Assembly (NCBI RefSeq): GCF_030540835.1
Contig: NZ_JAUOEK010000063.1
Span: 1 to 64,000 of the forward strand
Length of the DNA stretch: 64,000 bases
Reading direction: 5' to 3'
Origin: Flavivirga aquimarina
GTDB taxonomy: Bacteria; Bacteroidota; Bacteroidia; Flavobacteriales; Flavobacteriaceae
Under the pieces are notes generated by a model, which was given only the letters and a program-made list of their open reading frames with translations, did not search any database and was not told where the DNA came from. Made by a program: the position numbers and the translations under genes. Shown one piece after another: positions 10,301 to 20,533 of the stretch (positions are counted from its first letter, which is position 1; each line of letters starts with the position of its first letter).

Positions 10301-13300
10301 TTACGATATAGTATAGATAATGGAGTAACATTCTTTAACTCACCTACTTTTACAGGGTTAGGTGTAGGTAGTTATGAAGTTGTGGTTGAACATACTGCAG
10401 GACCGGATGTTTGTGCTACGGCACCTCAAACTATAAGTATTGTAGAACTTTCAGCAATTACAGGAACAGCAACATTAACAACACCATATACGTGTACTAC
10501 CAATGGCGAAATAACAGTTTCTGGAGTTTCGGGAGGTACGTCACCTTATACATATAGTATTGATGGAATTAATTTTCAATCCGGACTTACATTTTCAGGA
10601 TTAACAGATGGTACTTATACAGTAACTATAAGAGATGCAAATAATTGTACGTTTGTAGCGCCACCTATAATTATAGATCCATTAGATCCACCAACAGATT
10701 TAACATTTAGTAGTACAGCTTTAACCTGTCCTTTAAATACATCAGATGTTACAATTACCGGAACCACCGGAGGTGTTGGAACGTTAGAATATCAAATAAT
10801 AGCGCCGGCAGGATCAGCTACGCCATATCAAACATCAACTACTTTTTCAGGATTAGCACCAGGAACTTATACATTTCAAGTAAGAGATGCTAACGATTGT
10901 ACATATAGTGAGTCTTATAATATAGCGCCTCTGCCACCATTAGCGGTAGTAGGACAATTAATAAATAATATTACTTGTGTAGGTGCTTCAGATGGAGCAG
11001 TTCGATTTACGGTTTCGGGAACAACAGGCTTTACTTATACGATTAATGCCGGAGCTTCAACACCGGGAACATCTCCTATCGACCTAACAGGTTTAGCAGC
11101 AGGAACGTATACTATTCTTGTAACAGATACAGCTACTAATTGTCAGGAAACAGCTTCTGTAACGGTAAATACACCGGCAATAGCGTTAAGTGTTACAGCT
11201 ACAGAGTCTCCTATTACTTGTGATGTAGATGGAAGTGTTGTTATTAATGCCGTAGGAGGTTGGGGAGGTAACACCTATACACTTACACAACCAGATGCAA
11301 CTGTTTTAGGACCTCAGGGAAGCAATACTTTTGCCGGTTTAACACAGGCAGGAACTTATACAGTTACGGTTACAGATGCGAATGGATGTACAGATACGGA
11401 TACATTTACTTTAAGTACCCCAACACCACCAACGGCTTCTATAGATGTAACATCAGATTTATGTTATGATGTGACAAATGCAGCAACGCTTGTGGTAACA
11501 GCATCTGGCGGACAAACACCTTATGAATATAATATTAATGGCGGACCGTTTGGAACGAGTGATACGTTTGCTAATTTAACACCGGGAACTTATACTATTA
11601 TAGTAAGAGATGCATATGGATGTACCGTTACTTTACCGGCACAAACTATTGCACCACAATTAACAGTAAGTACCGTTTTAACAAAAGATATAGATTGTAC
11701 AATTACACCAGATGCTTTAATTACAGGTACTATTACTGGAGGTACAGCACCATATGATTACGAAGTATCCTTAAATAATGGTGCGTATGTATCAGGAGGT
11801 ACAGGAACCCCGTTTAATCATTTAACGGCAACACCGGGAGATTACCGATTTAGAATAACCGATGCGCAAGGCTGTCAAGCAGAATCTAATGTGGTTACTG
11901 TTAACCCATCAATAAACCCAACAGCTACTGTTACTTCGGTAGATCCTACTTGTAATGGTAGTGCAGATGGTTCAGTACAGATAATACCAGCAGGAGGTAC
12001 AGGGTCTTATACTTACAGCTTTAACGGAAGTGCTACTTTTATAGGAACATCATTATACACCGGGTTAAGTGCAGGTACATATACATACCAAGTAAGAGAT
12101 AGTAATGAATGTCTCTTTAATGGTACGGTAACATTAACAGAACCTACAGCTTTAGCTGCAACACATTCAGTAACACCATTTAGTTGTAGTGTTACAAATA
12201 CAAGCCAATCGGCAACAGTAACGGTAACAGCTACAGTAGGAACTGGTACTGCAGGATATCAATATAGTTTTAATGGATCTGGTTATAGTGCTACAAATAC
12301 ATTAACAGTAAATGATAATGGTTCAGATCAAACGATTAATTATTCAGTACGAGATGCACAAGGTTGTACTTTTAACAGTTCGGTTACGATAACAGCATTA
12401 AACCCACCTACATCTGGTACTATTACTAGTACCCCTGTTACATGTATAGCTACAACAAGTACAGTTACGGTAACTCAGGCAGGAGGAACTGGAGTAGGTA
12501 CATTAACTTATGAAATTATAGCTCCAGCAGCTTCTGCAACTTCAAACGCTACAGGTGTTTTTGCAGGGTTGGCACCAGATACTTATATTTTTAGAGTAAC
12601 AGATGCAGATGGTTGTTATTATGAAGAAACTTATACCGTAGATCCTGTAATAAATATTGCAGTTACAGGGCTATTGGTTAGTGATGTAAGCTGTAATGGA
12701 GGTAATGATGGTGCAGTAGATTTTACAGTGTCTGATTTTGCAGGGACGTACAGTTATACAATTAACGCAGGAACTGCAGTAACCGGTCAATCTGCTACAA
12801 CAATTAATCAAACCGGATTAATTGCTGGTAGTTATACAATAATTGTAACAGATGAAACAACCGGATGTACAGACACATTTGCTGTAACAGTTAATGAACC
12901 AATAAATCCATTAACATTTACAGAAACCTCAACAAATATATTTTGTACTAATGATGAATCACAAATTACTGTTACAGCAGCAGGAGGGACACCAAATTAT
13001 ACCTATGCCGCTGTTATAAATGGTAATCCAGCACCCGGAGTTGGTGCTTATGATCCTAGTAATATTGTAACAGTTGATACAAATTCAGGTGCAGACCTTG
13101 TTTGGGATGTATATGTAAGAGATGCGAATGATTGTATTGAGATGAATACCGTTACTATTACTAACGATGCTTTACCTACAATAAACCCTGTTGCACAACA
13201 ATGTTATACAGGTAGTCCTTTAAATATTACGTTAACAGGAACAACATTTAATGGTTCGGCAACCTATAGTATAGGAAGTAGTTTTCAAGCAAGTCCAAAC

Positions 13301-16300
13301 TTTACAATAAGTACACCAGGTACTTATAATTTAACTATTCAAGATGATAATGGTTGTACTGCAACAACAACTTATACTGTTGAGCCACAATTGTTGGCAG
13401 ATGCGCTTTTAACCAAAAATTTAACGTGTTCTTTACCAGTAGAAGCAACTATTGATGTAACGATATCTGGTGGAACAACTGCTTATACAACTTATCAGGT
13501 TTCTACAAATGGAGGAGCGACTTATTCAGCAGTTTTACCGGCACCAGTAGGCGCTTCTTTTACATATTCGACTGCTGTAGCAGGAACCTACCAGTTTAGA
13601 ATTACAGATTCACAAGGTTGTACAGTAGAAACGAATGCTGTAACAGTAAGTACACCGGTAAATCCGGATATAACTGGTATAGCTCAAACACAAGCTATTT
13701 TATGTAATGCAGAATCAACTGCAACTATAGATATTACTATAGATACGACACAAGGGTTAGCTCCTTTTACTATAAATGTTAATAATGATACTACTACAAC
13801 AAACTATGGTACGCAAACCAGTGGTTTACCAGCAGGAACCTATACTATAACTGTAACAGATGCTAATGGGTGTACAGATACCGATACTATTGTGATTAGT
13901 GAACCGGCTGCTATTAATACGACTTTTCATGCTGTACCTATTACTTGTTTTGGTAGTGGCATATCTAGCGGATCTATCGTAGTTGATGGTGTAACTGGAG
14001 GAACTGCACCTTATAATTATTATGTTACAGGAACGAATGGCTATTCTAACTCTGAACTTAATGCTACAGGTTCTATGTCTGTTAGTTTTGATGTCGTTGA
14101 TTTTGGATTGTATCAAATTCTTATAGAGGATGACAACGGTTGTACTCAGTTAATTCAAGATGTATTAGTTGCATCTCCGCCAACCGATTTAGATATTAGT
14201 GTAAGCTCTCCACCAACACTTTGTTCTGCTGGAGGAACAGCTATAGTAACTATAGGGGGAACATTAACAGGAAATGGACCATACCATTTTGCTATTTATA
14301 CAGGCCCGGGAATGACTTATACAGCTCCAACTGCTGCGCCATGGATAGATGAAGATGCACTCGGAAGTGAGACAGGAACGTTTAACAATTTATTACCGGG
14401 AGTAAGTTATACGTTTATTATTTATGATGAACTTACACAATGTTATTATTTTGAAACATCAACTGTTCCTGTTCCAACAAACTCTACGTTAACAACGAGT
14501 GCGATAGTTGAAAATAATATTACTTGTACAGGAAGTGCTGATGGAAATGTAAGCTTTGATATAACAAGTAGTTATCTGGCTACTACAAATGTTACCTATA
14601 CAATATATGACTCACAAACATTAGTCGCTACGGCTATTTCCGGAACAGGAACAGTTCCTGCTAGCGGAACATTATCGGTGTCTAATTTGGGACCATTACC
14701 TGTTGGGAATTATTTTGTTTTAGTAGAAGAAGATCCGGGAGCTACTAATGCGGGATGTAGTGTTACAACAACAACATTTAGTATTACAGAATCGGTTGCT
14801 TTATTAACTATTAATGCTTCTGTTTCAGCAAATGCGAATTGTAATGATCTGGGTACTATTACCGCAATTGCACAGAATGGAACAGCACCTTATGAATATC
14901 AGGCCGTAGTGACAGGAGCACCTGTAGTGCCAGGTAACTGGGGGAGTGCAAATACGTTTAATTTAGCTGGTAGCATTACTTACGATATATATGTAAGAGA
15001 TGCCTATGGTTGTGAACAGCTTCGTACTATAGCTTTACCAACCGATCCTATTCCAACAATAGATCCAGTAACACAGCAATGTTATGTAGGAAGCCCATTA
15101 AGTATCACCTTATCAGGAACAACATATAATGGAGCAGCGACATATAGTATAGGAGGTGCTTACCAAACAAGTCCAACATTTACAATAAATGCGCCAGGAA
15201 CCTATACAGTTAGTATACAAGATGATAACGGTTGTATAGCTACAACGACTTACGATGTAGAACCTCAATTATTATTAAATGCTAATTTAACACAAGACTT
15301 AACATGTACGGTAGATGCTAGTATTACGATAACCCCTTCGGGAGGAACAGGAACATACGGAGCTTTAGAAGTTAGATTTAACAGTGGAGCGTTTGGTCCT
15401 GCAGCATCTCCTTATATAACCAGTACAGATGGAGACTATGAATTTAGAATTACAGATTCACAAGGATGTCAAGTGATATCTAATACCATTACAGTAACAC
15501 CAAGAACAACACCAACACTTACAGAAGTGCATACGGATGTAAGTTGTAATGGAGGAGCAGATGGTAGTATCGTAATAACCGCAGCTAACGGAATATCACC
15601 ATACCAATATAGTATTGATAACGGAGGAACGTTCCAGGCATCTAATGTATTTACGGGACTAAATGCAGCCGGAAGCCCTTATAATGTGGTCGTGAGAGAT
15701 GCTAAAAATTGTGACTCAGCAATAACAATTGTAAATATTACAGAGCCTAACAATATTACAGGAACCTTAGATTTAACTCAAGGATTAACATGTGGTGTAT
15801 CTAACGCAACACAAGATGCAATTTTAACAGTTACAGGAGCAACTGGGGGAACAGGGGCGTATACCTATAGTTTTGATGGTGGTTTAAATTTCACGTCAAA
15901 TAATACGTATACAACTAATACTCCAGGACTAGTATCTGTTATAGTTAGAGACGCAAATGGATGTTTAAGTGGTGCAATAACACAAACAGTTCCAGTATTA
16001 GACCCACCAACAGATTTAGATTTCTTATCTACACCAATAACATGTTCAGCATTAACAACTAATGTTACTTTAACAACAACAGATGGAGTAGGTACATTAT
16101 CCTATGCGATTTTATCGCCAGCAAGTGCTACAGGAAATATTACCGGAGCAGCTAGTGGAATATTTACAGGTTTAACCCCAGATATTTATTTATTTGAAGT
16201 AACTGATGCTAACGGTTGTACATACCAAGAGTCGTACACGATAGACCCAGTAACCAATATAACAGTAACAGGAGCATTGGGTAATGATGTTAGTTGTAAT

Positions 16301-19300
16301 AGTGGCTCAAATGGAGCAGTAAATTTCACAGTTGGAAATTTTGCAGGAACATATAGCTATACTATTAATGCAGGTGTGCCAGTTGTAGCCCAATCGGCAA
16401 CAACCATTAATTTAACAGGATTATCGACAGGAAATCAAATTATAGTTGTAACAGATGAAATAACAGATTGTACAGACACATTTACTGTATTTGTTGATGA
16501 ACCAACCCAAGTAACGCTTACAGAGACAATAAATATAAACGCGAATTGTAACCTTAATGCCCAAGTAACGGTAGAAGCAAATGGAGGGACAACAGGTTAC
16601 ACTTATGCTTTTGTTCAGGATGGGGCTACCCCAGTAGCAGGAGATTATGGAAATAGCCCTAGTGCTGTTTTAGATCCAACTGTAAATACAGATTGGGATG
16701 TTTATGTACTAGATGCTAATGGGTGTCCAGCACAAATAGATGTTACTATTGCCACAGATGCATTGCCAACAGTAACAGTTCCGGCATTGGCTTCAAATCA
16801 ATGTAACTTAAGTGGAGACCCATATACATTTACAATAGCAAGTAGTTCTGGAGTAGGGCCTTTAGAGTATTCTATAGGAACCGGTTTCCAATCTAGTGGA
16901 ACGTTTACGGTTTCTGCACCAGGAACATATTTTGTAACAGTAAGAGATGATAATGGTTGTACAGCTGTTAGTCCGACTTCTGTAACTGTTTATGAGCCTT
17001 TAGGCATAACACCAACTATAACAGCGTTACCAACATGTTCTAATGATGATGGCGTTATTGTAATAAATGCTACAGGAGGATCAGGGCCAGGGTCTTATAC
17101 CTATGCTATAAGTCCGAATCCAGCATCAATAAGTTTAGCCGGAAATGTATTTTCTGGTGTACCATCTGGAACTTATACTGTTACAATAACAGATGCAACG
17201 ACAACATGTACAAATAATGTTTCAGTAACCTTATTGGCTGCTACACCAGTAACATTTACAACGTCTGTGGTAGATGTAAGTTGTAATGGTGGCAGCGATG
17301 GTGTAATAACTGTAAACTTACCTATAAGCAATGATAATCCAGTTTACACTTATGAGCTTATAGCACCTTCACCTATGGTGAGAGCTGCACAGACCTCAAA
17401 TGTTTTTACTGGGTTAATAGAAGGAGATTATACAGTATTAGTAACTTCTGGTAGAGGGTGTTCTGACACTCAAGTAGTTAATGTTTCAGAACCTTCACTT
17501 TTAACAGTTACGGGAACAGCAACAGCATATACCTGTGCACCTGATAATTCTGTAAATACATCAACACTTACTATTACCGAAGGAGCAGGTACAGGAACTG
17601 CACTATATGCTTATAGTATTGATGGGACTAATTATTTCCCTACGAATACATTTGATATAATTGATACAGGAAGCCCACAGGTCATTAATATATTTGTAAG
17701 AGATGATAATGGATGTATAGCAACTAATACGGTTAATATTGCACCATTACCAACCTTAACGGCAGCTACAGTAGCTGTAGTAACACCTATAGATTGTGAT
17801 GGAACTGGTTCGGTTGATATAACAGTTACTGGAGGTTCTGGTAACTTTGAATTCGTTATGTTACCAAGTGGTACGCCTCAGGCTTCAAATATATTTGCTA
17901 TAACAGCTCCTGGAGATTACTATTTCCAAGTAAACGATTTAACTACGGGTTGTACTATAGCAACACCACGATTTACTGTAGCACCTTTCGATACGATTGA
18001 TGCAGTAATAACTCCAACAGTAGCTGTTACTTGTTTTACAGATACAAATGGTGAATTTGAAATTAATGTAACTGGCTATACAGGGCCTTATACTTACGAT
18101 ATATTAGATAGTTTAGGAGCTTCAGTAAGAGGTATTACGGCTGCTAATACATCAACAAACCCTGAAGTAGTAACGGGAATGACGGGAGGTAATTACACGG
18201 TAGTAGTAACAGAAACAGCAAGTCCGTTCTGTACAACAACATCGAATGTGATTACTATAGATTCTCCTGCCTCACCATTAACAGTGACAGCTACAGAAAC
18301 AGCTAGTGTAACCTGTGATAATAATGTAGGAACCATTACAGCAACTGCCAGGGGAGGAAGAGGATCTTATGAATATGAATTAACAGGAGCCGCTACGGTT
18401 GCGTATTCACCAAATGGAATGTTTAGTAATTTATCGGCAGGTTCTTATATAGTAAATGTTAGAGATGCAGGAGGTTGTATTGCTTCCGATCCGATTACTC
18501 TAAATATCCCAATACCAATTACAGCTACAGTAACACCAAGTACAAACTTATTATCTTGTTTTGGTGATACTAATGCTAGTATAACAGTAAGTCTTGCAAA
18601 TGGTGGACAAGGAAGTAACTATTCTTATACACTTAATATGGTGTTACCAACAGTAACATCGTCTGGTCCTCAAGCATCGCCTGTATTTAACGATTTAGGA
18701 GCAGGGACTTATAATGTTACTGTAACCGATGGCTACAATTGTGTGTTTAATTCACCTAACATTGTTATAAGTGAACCTACTCAAGTACAAACAACGTTGG
18801 CATTGAGTACGTCGTTAACCTGTACAGCTAGTGCAGAATTAACATTAAGTGCCACAGGTGGAACAGGACAATATACATACAGTGACACCCCTAATTTTGT
18901 AACAACATTAGGAGCGTTTGCAACATCAACAACATTCCCTGTAACAACAGGAACACATGCTTATTATGTTAGAGATGCCAATGGTTGTGATGCGAATATT
19001 TCCAATGAAGTTACTATAGACCCACTTCCTGCTTTAGTAGTTAATTTAGATTCTACGAATCCAACTATAAATTGTGCAGGTGATGATACAGGAGTTATAA
19101 CCGCAACAGCTCAAGGAGGTTTAGGTAGTTATATTTATACCTTACAAGATACGTCGGGAACTAATATAACACCAGTAACACAAAATAGTCCAGGTGTTTT
19201 CACCAATCTTGTTGCCGGAAGTTATCAGGTAAGAGTAGATAGTGGCGATTGTTTAGTTACTTCAGCAATAATTAATATTACTGAGCCTACTGCACCGTTA

Positions 19301-20518
19301 ACAGCAAGTTTTGTGACAAACGATGTAACCTGTCCGGGTATTAATGACGGTACTTTACAGATAAATGCATCTGGAGGTACAGGAATTATTAGATATGCTA
19401 TTTCGCCTAGATTAGATCAGTTTTTCGAAACATCTTTGTTTGAAGGTCTGGCTCCGGGTAGCTATCAAGCTATAGCGCAGGACGAACTAGGTTGTTTCAT
19501 CTTTGATGATACCATAGTTATTGGTTCTCCAGTTCCTGTTACGTTAAGTATTGTTCCCGGTTCAATGATACCTGAAATTTGTGAAGGTGATTTAGACGGA
19601 GAATTTAGTGTAGATATTACTGGAGGTACGTTACCATATAGTGTTACTTTAGATGATATTAATGGTGTTTATACAACAGGAACTGCACTTCAAACGCAAT
19701 TCGACTTCACTGGATTAGGTGGAGGAGATCATATCGTTTATGTTCGAGATGCGGTAGGTTGTGAATCTGCATGGAATATTACATTCCCTGTATCGGTAAG
19801 AATTAACCCAGAAGCTATTGTTGAATACGGTTGTGCGGGTAATATATCTACCAATACTGTTACCGTAACAATAGATGACAGTATAACAAACCCTGCAGAT
19901 ATAGATTACTCTTTAGATGGAAGACCATATCAAGCCAGTAATGTATTTGTTAATGTACCGGCAGGATTAGATCATTATATAGATGTAAGACACACGAACG
20001 GTTGTACACAAAGAACCGAAACTTTCGATATTTCTCAATTTGACCCATTATCTCTTGTTTTAGAAGATGGGGGATTAAATGAAATCGTTGCTGTAACTAA
20101 TGGCGGTGCTGCTCCATACGAATACACACTTAATGGTGAGGCTTATGGAGATACAGATACGTTTATTATTTACGAATCTGGAGATTATACAGTTACTGTA
20201 ACAGATAGCAATGGGTGTGTGATTTCGGCTACTAGATATTTCGAATATATTGATGTATGTATTTCTAATTACTTTACTCCAAATGGAGATGGTGACCAAG
20301 ACGAATGGGGACCAGGTTGTACATCGCAATATAAAGATCTTACTTTCGATGTTTTCGATAGATATGGCCGAGCAATAGCAACATTACGTGTAGGAGAAAA
20401 ATGGGATGGTAAATATAATGATAAGGAACTTCCAACAGGAGATTATTGGTATATTTTAAAACTTAATGATCCAAAAGATGATCGCGAATTTGTTGGACAC
20501 TTTACACTTTATAGATAA
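7322..20518 (+). CDS. sprB: SprB, giant gliding adhesin secreted by the type IX system
   Basis: A 4398-residue protein with a signal peptide ending QLFAQQ at about residue 26. Residues about 30-350 form an N-terminal domain without a clear family. Residues about 353-490 form a DUF11-like module, followed by an Ig-like module at about 525-580. Residues about 700-4230 hold roughly forty SprB-type repeats of 70-85 residues, each with a CxG..DG start, a GGT.PY.YS core and a GTYT..V.D..GC end. The last 88 residues are a type B C-terminal domain (YFTPNGDGDQDEW, then DRYGR and LPTGDYWYILKL). SprB is the mobile cell-surface adhesin of gliding flavobacteria. The F. johnsoniae protein is longer, about 6500 residues. 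SprF, which supports its secretion, follows 15 bp downstream. The modules form a higher-order repeat described separately. Confidence 0.95.
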   Translation: MKKPTIFKTELIVFLLFFSLQLFAQQVPFTPRFNQDIKGDILLIGNNILGPSNNAFNDNSAYNNEVNMQYIDIDGDPTTFSSSSADLEIPNPNCYEIIHAGLYWGAVTADSSRPITDIKFSGPSGVYNDIVGTVLFDNTGGTSVDGGNSFPYACYADVTNIVRGMASTIGTYTVANVSSARGETDTFNPRNGTGYSAGWSLFVVYEDPTLTGKSITSFDGFSAISSSNNASDDITVSGFRTIPTGPVRANFAFAALEGDKPITGDRLRINGTRLSATDRGRNNFFNSSVTDLSATPVNNRNPNSTNTLGFDTGVMVVPNPTNTVIANDDTSAVVRLETGGDTYFPYFFAFAVDIIAPNIVLTKTVEDPLGNDIGGQLVGLGEELNYVIGFQNTGNDDAIGLTIRDVLPVNIEFDYPADMGLLPSGVTVQSYDPIAREIIFVVDDSVVEENDPVLEIRFKVTVVRECSLLNNACDNIVSNQAFSEYEGRLGGLVIEDEASYNTNTGCLLIPTATNFLADIDCTFEEDVILCGNNVELTAGDDYDSYSWSTSPSGTPVIGTDQSIRVSTPGTYYVRNTATAPCQSIDQIFNVITFGAGVTNPIIPFADQVVTCPNDGKELPNIFMCGATDTRFIDTNITDADTIVWERLDETSCTAVSNIDCANEDPSCTWNQVATGPDYLIDTAGQYRLTLNYTGGCFNRFYFNVYENVLVPTATPRDIICTTPGEITVGNVPSGYEYSIDNVTYQASNVFSIPTAGIYTVYVRQIGVTPNPCVFTVPNIQIRERNFTVSTAITQPFCNGDQGSVLVAANDVLPQYYFSISDSGGLINSVGPIMANNYTFSNLNPGVYTIDVSTDDGCVYTGNITIINPPLLTATLALTNPLTSCPPTPAPDPADDPIPETGEITVYPVGGTAPYVYFVNSTTEFQSAPEIEVLTPGTYNIRVVDVNSCFVDLSLVVDQIPLPDFNITKTDILCAGSGNVGEININVTNPNGNSLRYSIDNGVTFFNSPTFTGLGVGSYEVVVEHTAGPDVCATAPQTISIVELSAITGTATLTTPYTCTTNGEITVSGVSGGTSPYTYSIDGINFQSGLTFSGLTDGTYTVTIRDANNCTFVAPPIIIDPLDPPTDLTFSSTALTCPLNTSDVTITGTTGGVGTLEYQIIAPAGSATPYQTSTTFSGLAPGTYTFQVRDANDCTYSESYNIAPLPPLAVVGQLINNITCVGASDGAVRFTVSGTTGFTYTINAGASTPGTSPIDLTGLAAGTYTILVTDTATNCQETASVTVNTPAIALSVTATESPITCDVDGSVVINAVGGWGGNTYTLTQPDATVLGPQGSNTFAGLTQAGTYTVTVTDANGCTDTDTFTLSTPTPPTASIDVTSDLCYDVTNAATLVVTASGGQTPYEYNINGGPFGTSDTFANLTPGTYTIIVRDAYGCTVTLPAQTIAPQLTVSTVLTKDIDCTITPDALITGTITGGTAPYDYEVSLNNGAYVSGGTGTPFNHLTATPGDYRFRITDAQGCQAESNVVTVNPSINPTATVTSVDPTCNGSADGSVQIIPAGGTGSYTYSFNGSATFIGTSLYTGLSAGTYTYQVRDSNECLFNGTVTLTEPTALAATHSVTPFSCSVTNTSQSATVTVTATVGTGTAGYQYSFNGSGYSATNTLTVNDNGSDQTINYSVRDAQGCTFNSSVTITALNPPTSGTITSTPVTCIATTSTVTVTQAGGTGVGTLTYEIIAPAASATSNATGVFAGLAPDTYIFRVTDADGCYYEETYTVDPVINIAVTGLLVSDVSCNGGNDGAVDFTVSDFAGTYSYTINAGTAVTGQSATTINQTGLIAGSYTIIVTDETTGCTDTFAVTVNEPINPLTFTETSTNIFCTNDESQITVTAAGGTPNYTYAAVINGNPAPGVGAYDPSNIVTVDTNSGADLVWDVYVRDANDCIEMNTVTITNDALPTINPVAQQCYTGSPLNITLTGTTFNGSATYSIGSSFQASPNFTISTPGTYNLTIQDDNGCTATTTYTVEPQLLADALLTKNLTCSLPVEATIDVTISGGTTAYTTYQVSTNGGATYSAVLPAPVGASFTYSTAVAGTYQFRITDSQGCTVETNAVTVSTPVNPDITGIAQTQAILCNAESTATIDITIDTTQGLAPFTINVNNDTTTTNYGTQTSGLPAGTYTITVTDANGCTDTDTIVISEPAAINTTFHAVPITCFGSGISSGSIVVDGVTGGTAPYNYYVTGTNGYSNSELNATGSMSVSFDVVDFGLYQILIEDDNGCTQLIQDVLVASPPTDLDISVSSPPTLCSAGGTAIVTIGGTLTGNGPYHFAIYTGPGMTYTAPTAAPWIDEDALGSETGTFNNLLPGVSYTFIIYDELTQCYYFETSTVPVPTNSTLTTSAIVENNITCTGSADGNVSFDITSSYLATTNVTYTIYDSQTLVATAISGTGTVPASGTLSVSNLGPLPVGNYFVLVEEDPGATNAGCSVTTTTFSITESVALLTINASVSANANCNDLGTITAIAQNGTAPYEYQAVVTGAPVVPGNWGSANTFNLAGSITYDIYVRDAYGCEQLRTIALPTDPIPTIDPVTQQCYVGSPLSITLSGTTYNGAATYSIGGAYQTSPTFTINAPGTYTVSIQDDNGCIATTTYDVEPQLLLNANLTQDLTCTVDASITITPSGGTGTYGALEVRFNSGAFGPAASPYITSTDGDYEFRITDSQGCQVISNTITVTPRTTPTLTEVHTDVSCNGGADGSIVITAANGISPYQYSIDNGGTFQASNVFTGLNAAGSPYNVVVRDAKNCDSAITIVNITEPNNITGTLDLTQGLTCGVSNATQDAILTVTGATGGTGAYTYSFDGGLNFTSNNTYTTNTPGLVSVIVRDANGCLSGAITQTVPVLDPPTDLDFLSTPITCSALTTNVTLTTTDGVGTLSYAILSPASATGNITGAASGIFTGLTPDIYLFEVTDANGCTYQESYTIDPVTNITVTGALGNDVSCNSGSNGAVNFTVGNFAGTYSYTINAGVPVVAQSATTINLTGLSTGNQIIVVTDEITDCTDTFTVFVDEPTQVTLTETININANCNLNAQVTVEANGGTTGYTYAFVQDGATPVAGDYGNSPSAVLDPTVNTDWDVYVLDANGCPAQIDVTIATDALPTVTVPALASNQCNLSGDPYTFTIASSSGVGPLEYSIGTGFQSSGTFTVSAPGTYFVTVRDDNGCTAVSPTSVTVYEPLGITPTITALPTCSNDDGVIVINATGGSGPGSYTYAISPNPASISLAGNVFSGVPSGTYTVTITDATTTCTNNVSVTLLAATPVTFTTSVVDVSCNGGSDGVITVNLPISNDNPVYTYELIAPSPMVRAAQTSNVFTGLIEGDYTVLVTSGRGCSDTQVVNVSEPSLLTVTGTATAYTCAPDNSVNTSTLTITEGAGTGTALYAYSIDGTNYFPTNTFDIIDTGSPQVINIFVRDDNGCIATNTVNIAPLPTLTAATVAVVTPIDCDGTGSVDITVTGGSGNFEFVMLPSGTPQASNIFAITAPGDYYFQVNDLTTGCTIATPRFTVAPFDTIDAVITPTVAVTCFTDTNGEFEINVTGYTGPYTYDILDSLGASVRGITAANTSTNPEVVTGMTGGNYTVVVTETASPFCTTTSNVITIDSPASPLTVTATETASVTCDNNVGTITATARGGRGSYEYELTGAATVAYSPNGMFSNLSAGSYIVNVRDAGGCIASDPITLNIPIPITATVTPSTNLLSCFGDTNASITVSLANGGQGSNYSYTLNMVLPTVTSSGPQASPVFNDLGAGTYNVTVTDGYNCVFNSPNIVISEPTQVQTTLALSTSLTCTASAELTLSATGGTGQYTYSDTPNFVTTLGAFATSTTFPVTTGTHAYYVRDANGCDANISNEVTIDPLPALVVNLDSTNPTINCAGDDTGVITATAQGGLGSYIYTLQDTSGTNITPVTQNSPGVFTNLVAGSYQVRVDSGDCLVTSAIINITEPTAPLTASFVTNDVTCPGINDGTLQINASGGTGIIRYAISPRLDQFFETSLFEGLAPGSYQAIAQDELGCFIFDDTIVIGSPVPVTLSIVPGSMIPEICEGDLDGEFSVDITGGTLPYSVTLDDINGVYTTGTALQTQFDFTGLGGGDHIVYVRDAVGCESAWNITFPVSVRINPEAIVEYGCAGNISTNTVTVTIDDSITNPADIDYSLDGRPYQASNVFVNVPAGLDHYIDVRHTNGCTQRTETFDISQFDPLSLVLEDGGLNEIVAVTNGGAAPYEYTLNGEAYGDTDTFIIYESGDYTVTVTDSNGCVISATRYFEYIDVCISNYFTPNGDGDQDEWGPGCTSQYKDLTFDVFDRYGRAIATLRVGEKWDGKYNDKELPTGDYWYILKLNDPKDDREFVGHFTLYR
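10685..19486 (+). repeat. Seven-module higher-order repeat within sprB
   Basis: A recognisable lead module with a PPT linker recurs at 10685, 12401, 14174 and 16001, and in weaker form near 17744. The spacings are 1716, 1773, 1827 and 1743 bp. Between lead modules the other six follow in similar order. Examples are the ITC/VSC..DGAV module second, the QCYTGSPL / QCYVGSPL module fourth (blocks 2 and 3, near 13200 and 15078), and a module with a TSQ/ATQ or NTS segment seventh. The right limit is approximate. Confidence 0.75.
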
Positions 20519-20533
20519 TGAAAATAAAGCATT

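Noticed and set aside
10685-19486. SprB repeats read as a CRISPR-like or satellite array
   Set aside because: They are in-frame protein repeats of variable sequence with no constant direct repeat or spacer structure.
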